A stretch of 64,000 nucleotides of DNA from Pectinophora gossypiella (GCF_024362695.1 NC_065406.1:3286001-3350000), one strand, 5' to 3'; counted from the stretch's first letter, positions 11,991 through 25,265 are shown. Made by a program: numbers and translations. The notes: generated by a model not told the origin, from the sequence alone.

Positions 11991-13637
11991 ATTATGGCGC
12001 TTTAATTTTTTTTCTTTCTTTCTTTAGGTTAAGAGATAAGAAACAATGTACCTATGACTGAGTACGACTCTACTATCCTTTATTGTTGAATATAATCCTC
12101 TCACTTTATTTACCCCAGTATGTACTATGTAGCTTAATGTAGCTTAACTAGCATTTGAAACGTTAAAACTTGAAAAACGACAACACCTTTACGATTTCAA
12201 ACCAGACAAACACAATAGACTAGTTTTCAACTAGTCAAATCAGTTATTTTTTACTAAACGTCAAAATTTGTATGAAAAGCAACATAAGACGTCACAGAAA
12301 AACATGATAAAATATCGAGCTTATTGTAACATTTTTCTTGATTAAAATTAATAAATAAGTTAATTAGAAAAATAAAGTTTTTGTCACATTTAGATCTGTC
12401 TTTATTTTATTCATAATTTATCTTTGAACAATTGTACCACTGAACCAAATAGGTAGTTTCTTTAACAGACACCTTACATTTGCATGTCCCAAATACCTTA
12501 TTCACAATAAAAACTGGCTAAGCAGATTATATGCATGTGTTTCCTACATTCGTAGCTGAGGACCTAGGCATGATTGACCATGCGAAAGACGCAATCGAGT
12601 GTGTCAAACACGCAAGGAGTAATACCACTCCATCACGCATACAAACACGTAAACAATCAAATTTCGTACACCTAACTGTACACAGATTGACTGGAACTGC
12701 CTTCCAATCCGAGCAACGAACGTATGCCTTGAATGGGAAGACTTTCTGAAGCTGTATTCGTAACAGTTTTGTTAGTGAAAATGGTCTGGGTCTAGAAAGG
12801 CATTGAAAATACATACTATACATCCCGAAATCTTCCAAAATGTGCACCTTATCCGTTGATATTTAAGTCAAAGTGAGAGGCAATAAAGGGAGACGAGGGT
12901 AAATAGGAAGGTGGTACAATGTAGTAATTCCAAATTCAAATTGGTGCCTATCGCACCACGGTGATTGGTCAGAGCGTGGTTGTGATATAAATAGTGCGGT
13001 TGTGACTCGGCTCGATTAGTATGGAAGTGCACACTTGTATCTTTATATTTTGTCAAAAAAATATTTTTTTTAACAAAGAAAACCGACTTCAAACGCAAAA
13101 CTAAAAAGCAATAAATAAATTTACTTCGCACACAGTAACAAGTACGTATTTTCAATTACACCCTTTTATCATTACACAGTGAGTATCATTACACATACGA
13201 GGGACTTTCCAGGCTACGTTCCCTAAAAATAACATAGATGGCGCTGTCGAGATTCAATGCGATAATTACCTATTTTTTTATTTATCGGGTGCATAATCAT
13301 TCAAAAATACAATGTAATGGCAGAAGTATCTTATCTAGCCTAAAGTGTCCCACTGCTGGGCAAAGGCCTCATTTCTTCCAGGACTCTATCTCCAGTGCTT
13401 CCTCCAGCCAGCCTTCCAGGAAAGCATCCAAGTCGTCGCGACATCAAAATAATGGGTGGACGATGTAATTGTGACTGGGTGTAATAAAGAGGGTCATCAT
13501 TTATACCTATTAACAAAGATAAAAGAATGCCTATGTCTGTTATTCATGATATCAGAAGGTTAAACGAAGAGAAATCTTTACAGCACCAAGTAATTGTTTT
13601 TAAGGAACGCAGCCAGGAAATTCCCTCATTCATTTTA

Positions 13638-13735
13638 AAAAGCAATATTGCTATTTGACACTCTTAAATCTGACTGACTTTTAAATCAAATAGTAATAAT
13701 GATATTTTTAGATGAATTGCTTCGTTGGGGAATTT
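13638..13735. mobile_element. MITE family G, interrupted at its right end by a family B tail
   Basis: AAAAAGCAATATTGCTATTT on the left and TTTTAGATGAATTGCTTCGT on the right are the family G subterminal regions. The family B tail insertion at 13747 follows. Confidence 0.65.
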
Positions 13736-13746
13736 TTAGGCACCAA

Positions 13747-13812
13747 TTTTTTTTTTTGACGTGACTTATTGTAGATTTGCCGCAGATGGCATTACCTACT
13801 TGGCCGGAAAAC
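13747..13812 (-). mobile_element. SINE family B tail-only retrocopy, 11-bp target duplication
   Basis: A 66-bp piece: T run, GACGTGACTTATTGTAGATT, then the conserved GCAGATGGCATT. Flanked exactly by TTAGGCACCAA at 13736-13746 and 13813-13823. A 5'-truncated insertion. Confidence 0.92.
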
Positions 13813-14779
13813 TTAGGCACCAAAGAAACGTTGGCAAAGCTTATCATGGTTATGTCATTGAACATATCTATGTTATACTTAGATAAGATGAATATGTCAT
13901 TGGACATGTACTTAGACAAGACAGACATAGTGGTATAACACACGTCCGTACTCTAGGCTTGTGAAAGCCAGAAGTCATCAGAAAACAACGCGTAGCCACA
14001 CCTGTATTTAAGTCCTAAGATGGAATTAATGTCCCTGAAGTTAACTGATTTTTTTATAGGCAAATTAATGGATTTTCTATCTAAAAACACAGAATTGAAA
14101 GTTGTTTTCTAAAGGTTGATGGTGTAGTCTTCCCAAGTAAGAATATGTTAACAAGCGTCCTAAAAAGGAATGAAAGTGTCCTAAAATCTTTTTATAAAAT
14201 GAAACGACAATATTACATTATTGTTACAACACAAATTTTGAAAGAAAAATATATTCGAAAATAACAACATATATGTACATATTAATTTAAAGAAAGCTTT
14301 TAAAACGATTATATAGATTACGATCAGTGTAAAATTGCCATCAATAATTACACCCAATTACTCGGAATAAAAACATATTAACGTGCGAAATAAAATAAAC
14401 TAAAATCGGACCTCATTTTAACGCAACGCGATATTATTATAAAATACCATAATATAGAAGCGTAAAGGGACACGTTAGAATTGTAATAAAATGTATGGTT
14501 TTATTTACGAGAACTTTACTAACGAACAACAGACAATTCTCAATTCGGGAGTACAGTCATGAGCAATAATTATGATGGACCCACTTTAGAACCCTGTCGT
14601 ATTAAGAAATTTTACATTTCCTGAGACTCACAGTTCTTTGTCAAAACAGTAAATGTGAAATGGTACTAAAATATGTACATTAACTATGGTTCTGACCGTA
14701 CTTACAAGCCAGCGGCTGGACGATAAATAACTTGCTGCTTACATTATATTCAAGTCCTAAGAAAGATTACGATTTGAAC

Positions 14780-14895
14780 GTACATAAGCTTACGAATATA
14801 TCCCAATTGGGATAGTCAGAGGTACATCCATCGCAAGATGTACTAAGTACTTACCCACACCTCACCGAGCTTTTTGTTAGACCTTGATAAGTGGT
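14780..14895 (-). mobile_element. SINE family C 3' half
   Basis: TATATCCCAATTGGGATAGT ... CACACCTCACCGAGCTTTTT, reverse complement of family C. Confidence 0.8.
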
Positions 14896-16634
14896 AGATT
14901 TAGGTTTGAACATCGCTGAAAATTATGACTAAAGTCTCAGGAAAAAGGATAGTTGCTGTAAACCAGAATTTACAGTAAAGAGTGCTGATTCTTGAAACAT
15001 AATTAACAAGGTGGAGTAGGTTGATGACGATAACACAATATTTACATATACTACAGTATATAATATTATAGATGTAAACATTTAGCGTCATGTAATCGTA
15101 ACTAAAAATAAAACCACGTCACCTGATAACACTGCAAAGCCTTAATACGATACAGTAACGTTACATAAACCAACCATTTCGAACTCCACTCAATTTAAAA
15201 ACTTTTATAACTAATAAAAAGTCATAAAACGTATGGCAATTAGCATGTTCCAAAATTGCAAGCTATTTGGGTTTATAGCCGGTTCATTTGTTGTTAAATA
15301 AAAATATTTCGCACAGTTTTTGGGAGCGTTTTTTGGTCGTATTAAGGTAAAAAGGAAATTATCATTGATTTATATGCGATAAGAAAACTTGGAGATTGAG
15401 TTCTGTGATCTGTGGCGTGATTTAAGAGAAAATTATTCCAATTCAATTAGTTCCATTTTGAAAATATGAGAACGATCACGTCACAGCAGGAAAATATTGA
15501 ATAAACTTAGAACAGTTGTCTGTAACACAACAAGGAACGTTTTCTTAGGGTCGATGACTGCAAACTGAATATAAACACGGTTATCACTGCGAACTGCGTG
15601 GCCGTGGACATTTTACTGCTTTATGATGTAGATTTTTTACAAGAGGAAGATCAGGAATATGACGAAGATGGTAATAATGACGATACAAAAAAGGCAAAAA
15701 AAAATACATACCTACTAAGGTAGGACACACATGCTTCCTTAAATCAATGAGAATCCAGAGTACTGCATATGATCCACCCTGAAGCTACACTATGAGGTTC
15801 TTGAACATGTTACGTACATCAGTCAACAGTTTCAAGCTTGGTTTAAATAGGACTAAAATTTAACGTGATATTTGATGCACAAACTAAGGAACGAATTCAA
15901 AAGGTCACCCATTCTGATCAACCAGGTCCTTACCATAAAACACGAAACGCAAACAAACTTAACGCAAAAGCGACTCCAATTTCTTTGGGAACTCAACCGT
16001 TTTTACGCGTATTTTCGTGAAGCATGACGCTGTTCCGTTGCTCTACGTGATATTGTCAGTCCAGGCTCCAAGTTCGTTGACCACTCCGAGGTCAGGTGTA
16101 ATACAAAAAATAAAGCCAACAGATTCCGTAATATCTAATTTTCGCTCATAAACTTTAATTGAGTGTAAGTGGACGGGCGAGAGACTGATTCGGTTCCTCA
16201 TTAACTTTGACGTTTAAGAAGCCACACATCAACCATTTGAAGTAATATAATTATAAGTTTGTTTTTAATCATAATTCTGGTGTCTTGGATTTCCAGTTTC
16301 TGAAAGGGTTAAGAAGTGTGTGGCAACCAATATGGGAGTTTTCGTAAAACAGCTTTTAAGAAGTTTACAAACAAGAATTTAAAGACTTCTCAAGATTAGT
16401 ATTTTTTGGGGATTTTTGTGACACTTATGAATAAAACCTAAAAGTAATGTAAAATAATTTAAATGTATTTTATATTTAAGTATTATCAGCCATATTTACA
16501 CGATCAAAACAGACCACAGCAGCGTAATCAACAATACCGTACCTTTTTTTTTTTTGTCTTTAATTTACTTAAGGGCTTTTAAAATACCGTACCTGGAAAG
16601 GTAAATAGGTAATATAAGTATTTTCTTTGATATC

Positions 16635-16958
16635 TTCTTCTATCGTGTGGGTTGTGAGGTGGATTACCAACCTCATCAATCCTGGTGTCAGGGTTATTAT
16701 TGAGCCGCCAAAGGCCCCTGACATGAGTCATGTAACGACTACGTACCTACATCAGTAAGTAGTAACCGGGACCAACAGCTTAACGTGCCTTCCGAAGCAC
16801 GGATCGTTTTACTTTCGGACGAACAGGTGACCAGCCTGTAATGTCCTAACCAAACTAAGGATCACAAAGTGATTTTTGTGATATGTCCCCACCGGAATTC
16901 GAACCCGGGACCTCTGGATTGTGAGCCTAACGCTCAACCACTGCACCACGGAGGCCGT
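16635..16958 (-). mobile_element. SINE family A, full length with 9-bp target duplication
   Basis: Minus-strand copy with tRNA-like head at 16895-16957. It is flanked by TTTGATATC at 16626-16634 and 16959-16967, which fixes both ends and shows retrotransposition. Confidence 0.95.
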
Positions 16959-17273
16959 TTTGATATCGATTAAACAATATAAATAATTCAGGAAATGCTC
17001 AACTTGTAACAGAAATTATTTTCTTGACAGGATCTGTAAATGAGTTTATTACTACTCAATTAACTTGCACAATTTAATTTTTGGTAAGTAATTACAGGTT
17101 ACCAAATGTCCGACATTTTAATTGGGGGTTATTCTGACATAACACTGTTTCCGCGTCGACCATCGAGATCCGTTTGGTTACCACAAAATGATGTCAATAG
17201 ACTAAGCAACGGCACTTGACAATGTTAATGAACTATATCTAAATGCAGAACCTGTTTTCTTATTTTATAAATA

Positions 17274-18909
17274 CACTTCTCATCAAAAAAATCGAAACAC
17301 TTCCGTTTTCATTGTTTCTGTCCGAATTTAACACAAAAAAGAATTCATACGATGAAAAAAAATACATAAATGTATAGCTGGCAGTTTGGCCATTACAGTA
17401 ATAAGCGAAAATTCTAAATTCAAAATTAGAATTTCATTTGTTTATCTTATAAACGAAATGAATCACTGTTTTGAGACAAATGTGTGTTTAGGGTTGGAGT
17501 ACATTTAGCGTTTAAAAACTAAAAATTGGCGCCTATCCTTAAACTTTTTGTTTTTTATTTCAATACTGTGACTTTGGGACGTCTGAAAAAAGGTTTTTTT
17601 TCTAAAACGTATGGATACTTCGCCCACAGAAGCCGCCCAAGTTGTGGCATTGCTGGATTCTGGCCTTAGTCAGCGCGTTGTGGCTGCAAGACTGCATCTA
17701 AGCCTGTCATCTGTTCGTAGAGTCTATAAACGTTATCGGGAGACTGGTTTGTTCACGCGCCGTTCAGGATCTGGCAGGAATCGGGTCACTTCTGAGCGAG
17801 ATGATCGATTTATTGTAACAACTTCTTTAAGAAATCGACGCCTTAACGCTTTTCAACTGCAGCAGCGGCTTCGTGTTGTACGAAGGGTGGCTGTAAGTGA
17901 CTCTACAATTAGAAGAAGGTTAAAGGATCGTGGACTGGTACCGCATAAGCCAGCAAATGGGCCGAAATTAACTGCAGACCATCGAAGAGCGCGCCTTAAC
18001 TTTGCACGTGAGCACCTAAATTGGTCATACCTACAGTGGAGCAAAGTTCTCTTTTCTGATGAGTGTAAAATTATGCTGTATGGTAACGACGGAAGGAACA
18101 AGGTCTACAGAAGAGACGGAGAACGCTATGCACAATGCTGCATTGAAGAAAAGGTCAGCTATGGTGGCGGTTCGTGGACGGTTTGGGGAGGAATCAGCGC
18201 CGACGGTAAGACAGAGCTTGCTTTCGTGTCTGGGCCACGTCTGCCTGCACTAAACTGTCATCGGTACGTCGAAGAGTGTCTCGAGCCTCATGTGATGCCC
18301 TATGCACATTTTATTGGCAACGGCTTCATATTCATGCACGACAATGCTAGGGCTCACACCGCGGGCGTCGTACGAGATTATCTTAACGAAGTCGATATCT
18401 CTATTATGGAATGGCCAGCAAGAAGCCCGGACATGAATCCCATTGAACATCTGTGGGATGAATTAAAGAGACGAATTCGAGCAAGAGATCCTGCCCCAGA
18501 AACACTTAGCCAGCTGCAAGATGCAATCCAAGAGGAATGGGACAATATACCACAGCATGTGATCGTGACTCTCATCCGATCGATGAAGAACCGTATGGAA
18601 GCAGTAATTAGAGCTCGGGGAGGGAATACAAGTTATTAAATAAACGTTTTTTAGCTTTTTTTTTCATTTACGTGTGTTGTTTTATCCATTTCCTTTATAC
18701 TCCATACGGAATAAAAATGACTCATGTAACAAAATACGAAACCTATGAAAAATTCATTTAAATTTAGAACATTAACATTAAGATTTGATAAGCTCATATT
18801 ACTCACTATTAAACGACATTTAACATTTATTCCTAAATGTACACATTTTTCTGATAATCCTGACAAAACGTAAACTTGCAAGGTGTTTCGATTTTTTTGA
18901 TGAGAAGTG
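17274..18909 (+). mobile_element. Complete Tc1-like DNA transposon with TA target duplication
   Basis: The element is 1636 bp. Its ends are inverted repeats identical for at least 27 bp, beginning CACTTCTCATCAAAAAAATC at 17274 and closing with the reverse complement at 18883-18909. A TA dinucleotide flanks each side (17272-17273 and 18910-18911), the standard target duplication of the Tc1/mariner superfamily. It encloses the intact transposase at 17611-18639. Confidence 0.96.
17611..18639 (+). CDS. Tc1/mariner-family transposase, intact, 342 aa
   Basis: Single uninterrupted frame of 342 codons. Residues 6-46 form the first helix-turn-helix of a paired-like DNA-binding region, followed by a GRNR-type basic linker near 54-58 and a second HTH to about 110. 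The DDE catalytic residues are all present: D150 in LFSDECK, D244 in MHDNARAH and E279 in MNPIEHLWDE. There are 34 residues between the last two, the DD34E spacing of Tc1 elements. Usual family length is about 340 aa, so it is full length. The ATG at 17611 lies about 340 bp inside the left terminal repeat, and AATAAA overlaps the stop at 18639-18644. It moves its own element by cut-and-paste at TA dinucleotides. No frameshift or stop is visible, so the copy is young and may be active; that last point is inference. Confidence 0.97.
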   Translation: MDTSPTEAAQVVALLDSGLSQRVVAARLHLSLSSVRRVYKRYRETGLFTRRSGSGRNRVTSERDDRFIVTTSLRNRRLNAFQLQQRLRVVRRVAVSDSTIRRRLKDRGLVPHKPANGPKLTADHRRARLNFAREHLNWSYLQWSKVLFSDECKIMLYGNDGRNKVYRRDGERYAQCCIEEKVSYGGGSWTVWGGISADGKTELAFVSGPRLPALNCHRYVEECLEPHVMPYAHFIGNGFIFMHDNARAHTAGVVRDYLNEVDISIMEWPARSPDMNPIEHLWDELKRRIRARDPAPETLSQLQDAIQEEWDNIPQHVIVTLIRSMKNRMEAVIRARGGNTSY

Positions 18910-19087
18910 TAATTGATTAATCAAATTAATGAAAGTAAGGTCAAATACATTTTCGATTATAATTTTCTTTTCACGTTCAATGGTGATGACGTAAAATACT
19001 ATAAGTACATTTTTTTGGATTAGTATTCAACACGCAAATGTTATACAAAATGAAAAAAACATTATCTATTACCTACGTTAGTAAAAC

Positions 19088-19407
19088 TTCTTCTTATCGT
19101 GTGGATTGTGAGGTGAATACCAACCTCATCAAACCTGGTGTCAGGGTTATTATTGAGACACCAATGGCCCCTGACATGACTCATCTAACGACTACATACT
19201 TACATCAGTAAGTAGTAACCAGGACCAACGGCTTAACGTGCCTTCCGAAGCACTGATCATCTTACTTTCGGACAATCAGGTGATCAGCCTGTAACGTCCT
19301 GACCAAACTAGGGATCACAAAGATTTTTGTGATATGTCTCCACCGGGATTCGAACCCGGGACCTGCGGATCGTGAGCCCAACGCTCAACCACTGGACCAC
19401 GGAGGCC
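19088..19407 (-). mobile_element. SINE family A, full length with 11-bp target duplication
   Basis: Minus-strand copy flanked by GTTAGTAAAAC (19077-19087) and GTTAGAAAAAC (19408-19418), one mismatch. The box B equivalent GGGTTCGAATCCC is intact on the minus strand near 19345. Confidence 0.95.
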
Positions 19408-20083
19408 GTTAGAAAAACTATATTCATATAACATATAACAGGACACTAAAGGTGACGGAAGTAAATGATGACGGCACAAATCGAAGTCACAATCACATTC
19501 TACAACAACTTCCGAAGGCATTATATCTTAAACACAATACACACACATACCAGCCTTGCTACACATTGGTAACAATAACTCCTACATGCTGATTGTAACC
19601 AAGGTCTACTGGTAGCCGCACCTTTATCAACTATCTGCTCTTATCACCAACACACCGTTAAATTAGCAGGACAGTTCGCCTGAAGCCTAACTACTGAAAC
19701 AGTAGCTCTGACATGGTTTATAGACTCTCATTTTGTTTGTCCATTATTGACAAACTCTGAAGCATAATATTCTTTATTGCATTCTCATAAATATGACAAC
19801 ATGACAATTCATTAGATCATATTGGTACATAGGTCAATGCATCTTGTAACAGTTTGTTGCACACTCCGATAAGGATTACGAGCATCAGTTGTGTCTGTTA
19901 AAGAGTGACTATCAGTATTTATCTTTGATATCTGGAATCTGTGTAAGTTTCGTCATGATACGGTTACCGAAATGTTATCTTGCGATAGTGGAGGTACGTC
20001 GTAGATAAAATTAAGTACCTGATGTTCTACACCAAAACTTTTGTCTTTATTGTTAAGCCATTTCAAAATAAATCGTGGCTAAT

Positions 20084-20194
20084 TTTGCAAACTGACGTAT
20101 CTGCAATGGTTCGCTAAAATAATTTGTATTTTATTAACAATGGCAAAAGGTATGAATCAGATTCGGCCAAAATTTCAGATACGTCAGTTAGCGA
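20084..20194. mobile_element. Short MITE with CTGACGTATCTG ends
   Basis: Starts AACTGACGTATCTGCAATGG and ends AAATTTCAGATACGTCAGTT; arms of about 20 bp in inverse orientation. A second copy lies at 28560-28668. Confidence 0.75.
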
Positions 20195-22647
20195 CGAAAT
20201 ATATGACTTTTGTAAGGTACTTCCCTGTAATTGCTTTGGGTTTTTTGGGAAATCCTTGTACTGTGAGTAGCTGTGAAACTATTATCGAAATCCCAATATA
20301 TCCCAAGTTTGTTGAAAGAACGTCATCGATCGTCTTTTATGTAATAGACACAAGTGCTACCACTGTTACCTGCACTCAGGGTCCCGTCTTGTGAGGTCGA
20401 GATAAAGATCACACTCGCAAAAAATGTGCCAAAAAAAATTATGGCTTGCCACTTTACCAATCAATGTCTATTTAAAGTTACAGATATGATTTTATCAGTG
20501 ACAAATTGAATATTTTTAAAAAGGTAATATTTCGACATAATAACTTAAAAGTAAAATGTACTGCTGGCGATGAAACTTATGTAAACATTTATATAAACAA
20601 GGAACAGCGAAGAAGTGACATAACAGATATTGGTAACATAGCAAAAGAGGACGCAACTGAGGGAAATCCAGCTAACGACACATCCAATCTTTATTCCGTG
20701 CGCAATCCACATCACGCCATTTCACGACAATCAATTGTATGTATTCACACTTTAGACCTCAAATGCCTAGGTCACGAACTGCACGGTGCGAAGAAAAGAT
20801 CAGAATACTAGTTACCCTTGACTATGTCCTGTCCTATATCACTTTATTGTCAAAAAACATTTTGTATGCTTGTTTGAAACCACCTTGAACGCTAACGGGC
20901 TAGTCACGACCTGTACCTTATTAAGATTTTTATCTAGCGATTATTTTACCAGCTTATTTGTTACTTTATTGAAACTAGGAAATAACATTGATTCTAATAG
21001 ATTGACGAGGGGACTGCAAATTGAAGTTATTACAGCTTGTTATTTGGGCGTTCTTAGATAGTTGTTTATTTCACTGCTGTCAGGTTTCGAAACGTATCAA
21101 GTACCATTGAAATGATAAAGTTTTGAAATTCCACTCCAAGTGAGTAGATATTGATCAGTAGACACAGGTGACAGAACAATGATAACAACCTAATTCACAC
21201 ATTTCAAACGTTGCCGAAAACATTACTTTGGACATTAAAAGTAATAAATTTAATGGTAGACTAAGAATTAGGGATCCGACTAAAAAAACCACGAACGCAA
21301 ACCAGTTATGGGCAACTACCTGTATGATGACTGTTACATTCCACACATATTTGAGTCCTTGGTTGTTATAAGGTTTTTAAAAGTTTGTATAACATTGCGC
21401 ATTGAAGCATCATCTGAATGGATTGGCAAATATCAGATGATCTATTGAAGGAAAGGTTGCTTTTTGCCTACCTGTCGCTTTGGACGGTGACAAAAATTAC
21501 CTGGCTCCTACCAAATTGGAATATTCCGAAGCTATTCGTAGAGCGGATGATGCTAATTATTGACAATTGTCTTTTGCGCATTGTAAAGGCTAATTGCTCG
21601 AAAACAGGTCTTTGTCCCGTATTAGGAGTGTGACAGTACGAAGCATTTGTTCCCAGGACTCATTTGTTATGTTAATACTGTCTATCGGTTATCTTGTGGC
21701 AGGTTTTTTGTAGCAAACAAGATTAACAAGGCGCCGATGTCATGGCCAGTTGTGATCTTGTTACGAGTTATAGCCAGCTGGATTGATAGGGGTGTCGTTT
21801 TGAACATAATTTGAATTTAATTATGGAACAAAATATGTTGGATGTTGTGTTGCGGCTTTTTTATGACGTCAACCATGTGGCATTGGACCACCAATGTTAT
21901 AAACTCAAGTGAACACTGTGATCTTATTAGGTAAAAAACGTGTATTAATTTTAATATTTTAGGATGACTCTTTAATAATTGAACTGGATATAATCGTACG
22001 AAACAAAAACTTTACGACAACATCTTTTGAATCTGGTCTACAAAGTTGACTACAGAACAATAAAAAAAAAATACTTCTAAAGCAGCCCTAGCAACTGTTG
22101 CAAGTAGGTACAGAGCAAGATGCCTTACCGGGTCAGACGTCGTCACGCTACTATTGGCTTTGATTCCGATTTGAATATAAGGATTCCGTTAAAGGCGGTT
22201 CCGGCTATTTAAACTTTGAAACCATATTGATGTGACTAATTGATGTCCGCTTGGATTTCATGTTCTGTATTATTATCTTCATTAATATTCGTGTTTAACA
22301 CCTGACACAAGAGAAACGTTGAAACTTGCTTTTCCTTAAAATATATTAGACGAACATGTTCTTTTATTAAGTTGCTAGTTCAGTAAATCATGAATATTCA
22401 GGTCTTAAGTCTGTTTTAAACAGTCTCTTCTTAAATTATCTATGACTGCATAGTCAGAATGAACGTTTTCTGAATTTGCATATTTTTAGATTGACGTGTG
22501 CCTTTGTGTGAAAATTCAAACTTGTCTAATTTGTAGATGTTTTTAAACTGCCTGGAATATTTGGTAATCTAGCATATTTGGTATTTGGAATAATTATGAA
22601 TCTTTGGATACCTATCCAAATATATCTTATTCGAATTATATTCTGGT

Positions 22648-22675
22648 ATGGTATTCACTACCTAGTGAATACCAT
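22648..22675. repeat. 28-bp palindrome
   Basis: ATGGTATTCACTA and its reverse complement TAGTGAATACCAT are separated by CC. No gene nearby. Confidence 0.85.
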
Positions 22676-23774
22676 AATAGTTATATAACTTAATCTAATA
22701 AAGTCTGTTGCTCAATGATTTTCTTGACTTAGTCTGTACTATTAAACCACACCTGATTTGTGGGGTTGTTTCGTATTCAAAGTTTCAAACGTTAAATATT
22801 GTTAAAATATCCTGCTTTCCTCTTGAGCAACGTTCCTTTTCTTGCCTTAGCAACCATTGTCCTCAACTGATTCGTTATTTTTGTGCTGTTTCCTTTCTTG
22901 TTTCTTCAACAAGTTCGATTTCTTCTCTATCATATATCTCTAATTGTCTCACTAACCTTTTGCTAGTCGCACCATAACTTTTATCTATCTTTCCAATGCA
23001 TTCACGTCATTATTCATAGTCATCGTCGTTTACCATAAAGGCGTGCTTTCCTAGTCTTTCGCCAGCATTATAATGCGGGCTATTCTTGTAGGCCGGATGT
23101 CCAAACTAGTAAACAGGTCACGCATTACCTTCCTTTAAGGCGACTTGGCCCAGTACTTGTCTGTTAGTTGCCAGTTACTAGCCCCACGTAGCTTCTAGTA
23201 CCCTCATTACGGATTCTAGCGGCGATCCAGTTTTTAGACCACGACTTGTACTGTTTATACTTTGTGGTTACGCTATTACTGGGAACATCATTATTATGTG
23301 AGAAATTGTGTTTGGTTAAGCAAAAAATGTGTAAGTCCTTAGTTGCTAAGTCGGGCGATTAAGCGATTCCACCCCTTACGATGTGGTTACTAACTGAACA
23401 TGGTCATGAATTAAAAATAATGTTTCTTCTTTTATAGGTATGTTAGTGGTTTCCACGAAAGAAGAGAAATCTTAGCGTAGTTAAAACTATCATGTAGTTG
23501 AACTCCACTATCATCAAATATCAAGTGTCAAGTAAGTACGTCGCAATAACCTGCGTTCTATTTACGGAAATGATGGCCCACACGCATACAATTTGTTTCA
23601 CTTCTTTGATTATAAGTTTATTATCCTCGCCTTTGTATCGTTGTAATTGTGTATTCAAATTCGTTAATTTGTCTTTGTTTGAAAACAAAATGACGACTTT
23701 AAGCAACACTACGCCTGCTATTGACAATTATTGACGTTAAACGCTTTGACGATGTTACTTAATTTATGTACCGT

Positions 23775-23905
23775 AGGCTTATAACATAAACTCAATACTA
23801 TATCCCAATTAGGGTAGTCAGAGGTACATCTATCGCAAGATTAACTAAATACGCACACCTCACCGAGCTTTCTGTTATACCAACGTGATAGATGGTAAGC
23901 CGTAT
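23775..23905 (-). mobile_element. SINE family C 3' half
   Basis: TATATCCCAATTAGGGTAGT ... ACACCTCACCGAGCTTTCTG is the reverse complement of the family C body and 3' end. Confidence 0.8.
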
Positions 23906-24558
23906 CGCATATAATATAATTAGGACTCAAACGAACTAAATATAATGGTATATTATAATGGCATGGGCATACTATTAGTAAAAATGCTTTTTTTCTTTAT
24001 TTTCTGCACCTACTGGACGAAAATGTATACATGGGCATTCACTCAGTCAACCTTCAATCGCAAGATAATTTTTCGTAAAATCCAACACAATATCTGTAAA
24101 ATCTAGTGTATGTTAACAAGTTCTTAGTTACAAAATAATGTTGCCAGCTGTCAAAAAGATTAGCGTAAAAAATAAAAATGTACTCGGATAACAAACGGCG
24201 TACTCCTGCGCAGAAAATTTGTTTGCACAGCCGCTATGACGTCACAATACTGCACGACCAAACTCTTTACCCCTTATTCCGGACTTATTTGAACTTGTGC
24301 CAACGACAACTTAGCACAACGACAATGTTTGTGCACATAATTGCGAACAATAAACTTTGCACGTGACATGGACATAATTGTATGAAATAATATGAATTAT
24401 TATGACGTTTAGAACCATTATTTACTTTGTTGATGTAATTGAATAATAAAAATTGTTTACGTTATTTTCAGGTATTTAAACATTACGTCAGAAGATACGA
24501 GTACTAGCTTGTTACTGAAATAGCATTCAAGTAGCTTCATCTTTTAAAAAACAAATCA

Positions 24559-24665
24559 GGGGGGTTAAAATGGCCACATAGAAGCAATTCATCTAAGAAA
24601 GCAATATTGCTATTTGACCTTTGTTTTGACTTTTACTCAAATGAATTGCTTTTTTTTTAATTTGC
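24559..24665. mobile_element. MITE family G
   Basis: AGGGGGGTTAAAATGGCCAC, ATAGAAGCAATTCATCTAAG and AAGCAATATTGCTATTTGAC form the left end. The right end is eroded (AAATGAATTGCTTTTTTTTT). Confidence 0.75.
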
Positions 24666-24986
24666 CCAGTAGCTTTTATAGTGTGTGTATATTATGATAA
24701 AAATAATTATGATCATAGATAACAGAGGTGCAAGAAAGCCTTCTCGAGTGACGTTCTGTATAATAACTCCGTCTCAAGACACACCAACTTTATAACGACC
24801 GGTTGCCTTACAACCATAAAGTTGAAGTCGAAGAGACTCCAAAGGCAATCTGCTAATTTCTAAAACATCCCACACACGTTGGTGAAAACCTTTCTCCACG
24901 ATTGTCTATTCAAAGGATTTGCCAAAGCCACTAAAGAAGAAGGCGATATTGTTTTTTGTAAATCAATAGAGAAGTCATTATAATAA

Positions 24987-25265
24987 GGTGACGATTCACT
25001 GTGGTCCTGTGGTACGCCGATTTCCTTCTCAAACGGGGAACGCCGGTTCGAACACCGGTACCGAACTTGCACCAACGAGTTGTTAATTTATCTTAAGTGC
25101 AGTTTTCACCAACACAGTTGGCTCGACCATTATAGACGGCGATACGGCTCACCTATCACGTTGGTCTAACATAAAGCTCGGTGAGGTGTGGGTACTTAGT
25201 TCATTGCCATGGATGTACCTCTGACTATCCCATTGGGATATAATCGTGACCTTATGTTATGATTT
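24987..25265 (+). mobile_element. SINE family C (tRNA-headed)
   Basis: tRNA-like head CACTGTGGTCCTGTGGTACG with box B GGTTCGAACACCGG near 25044, body AAGCTCGGTGAGGTGTGGGT and 3' end ACCTCTGACTATCCCATTGG. About 280 bp. Confidence 0.88.

Larger units (their letters stand above)
11991..16625. other. No supported gene; scattered repeats
   Basis: Holds family G/B nested insertions at 13638-13823, a 3' SINE-type piece at 13340-13400 (CCCACTGCTGGGCAAAGGCC) and a family C fragment at 14780-14895. The overlapping frames at 12527-12847 on both strands show no recognisable protein. Confidence 0.5.
20195..24558. other. No supported gene
   Basis: AT-rich. An open frame of 101 codons at 20506-20811 has no recognisable domain. 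A family C fragment lies at 23775-23905 and a 28-bp palindrome at 22648. Confidence 0.45.

Noticed and set aside
12527..12847. Overlapping frames of 72 and 106 codons on opposite strands
   Set aside because: No recognisable protein, no splice context, and neither frame shows coding texture distinct from the other.
20506..20811. 101-codon frame with plausible composition
   Set aside because: No domain recognised and no partner exon; chance cannot be excluded in AT-rich DNA.
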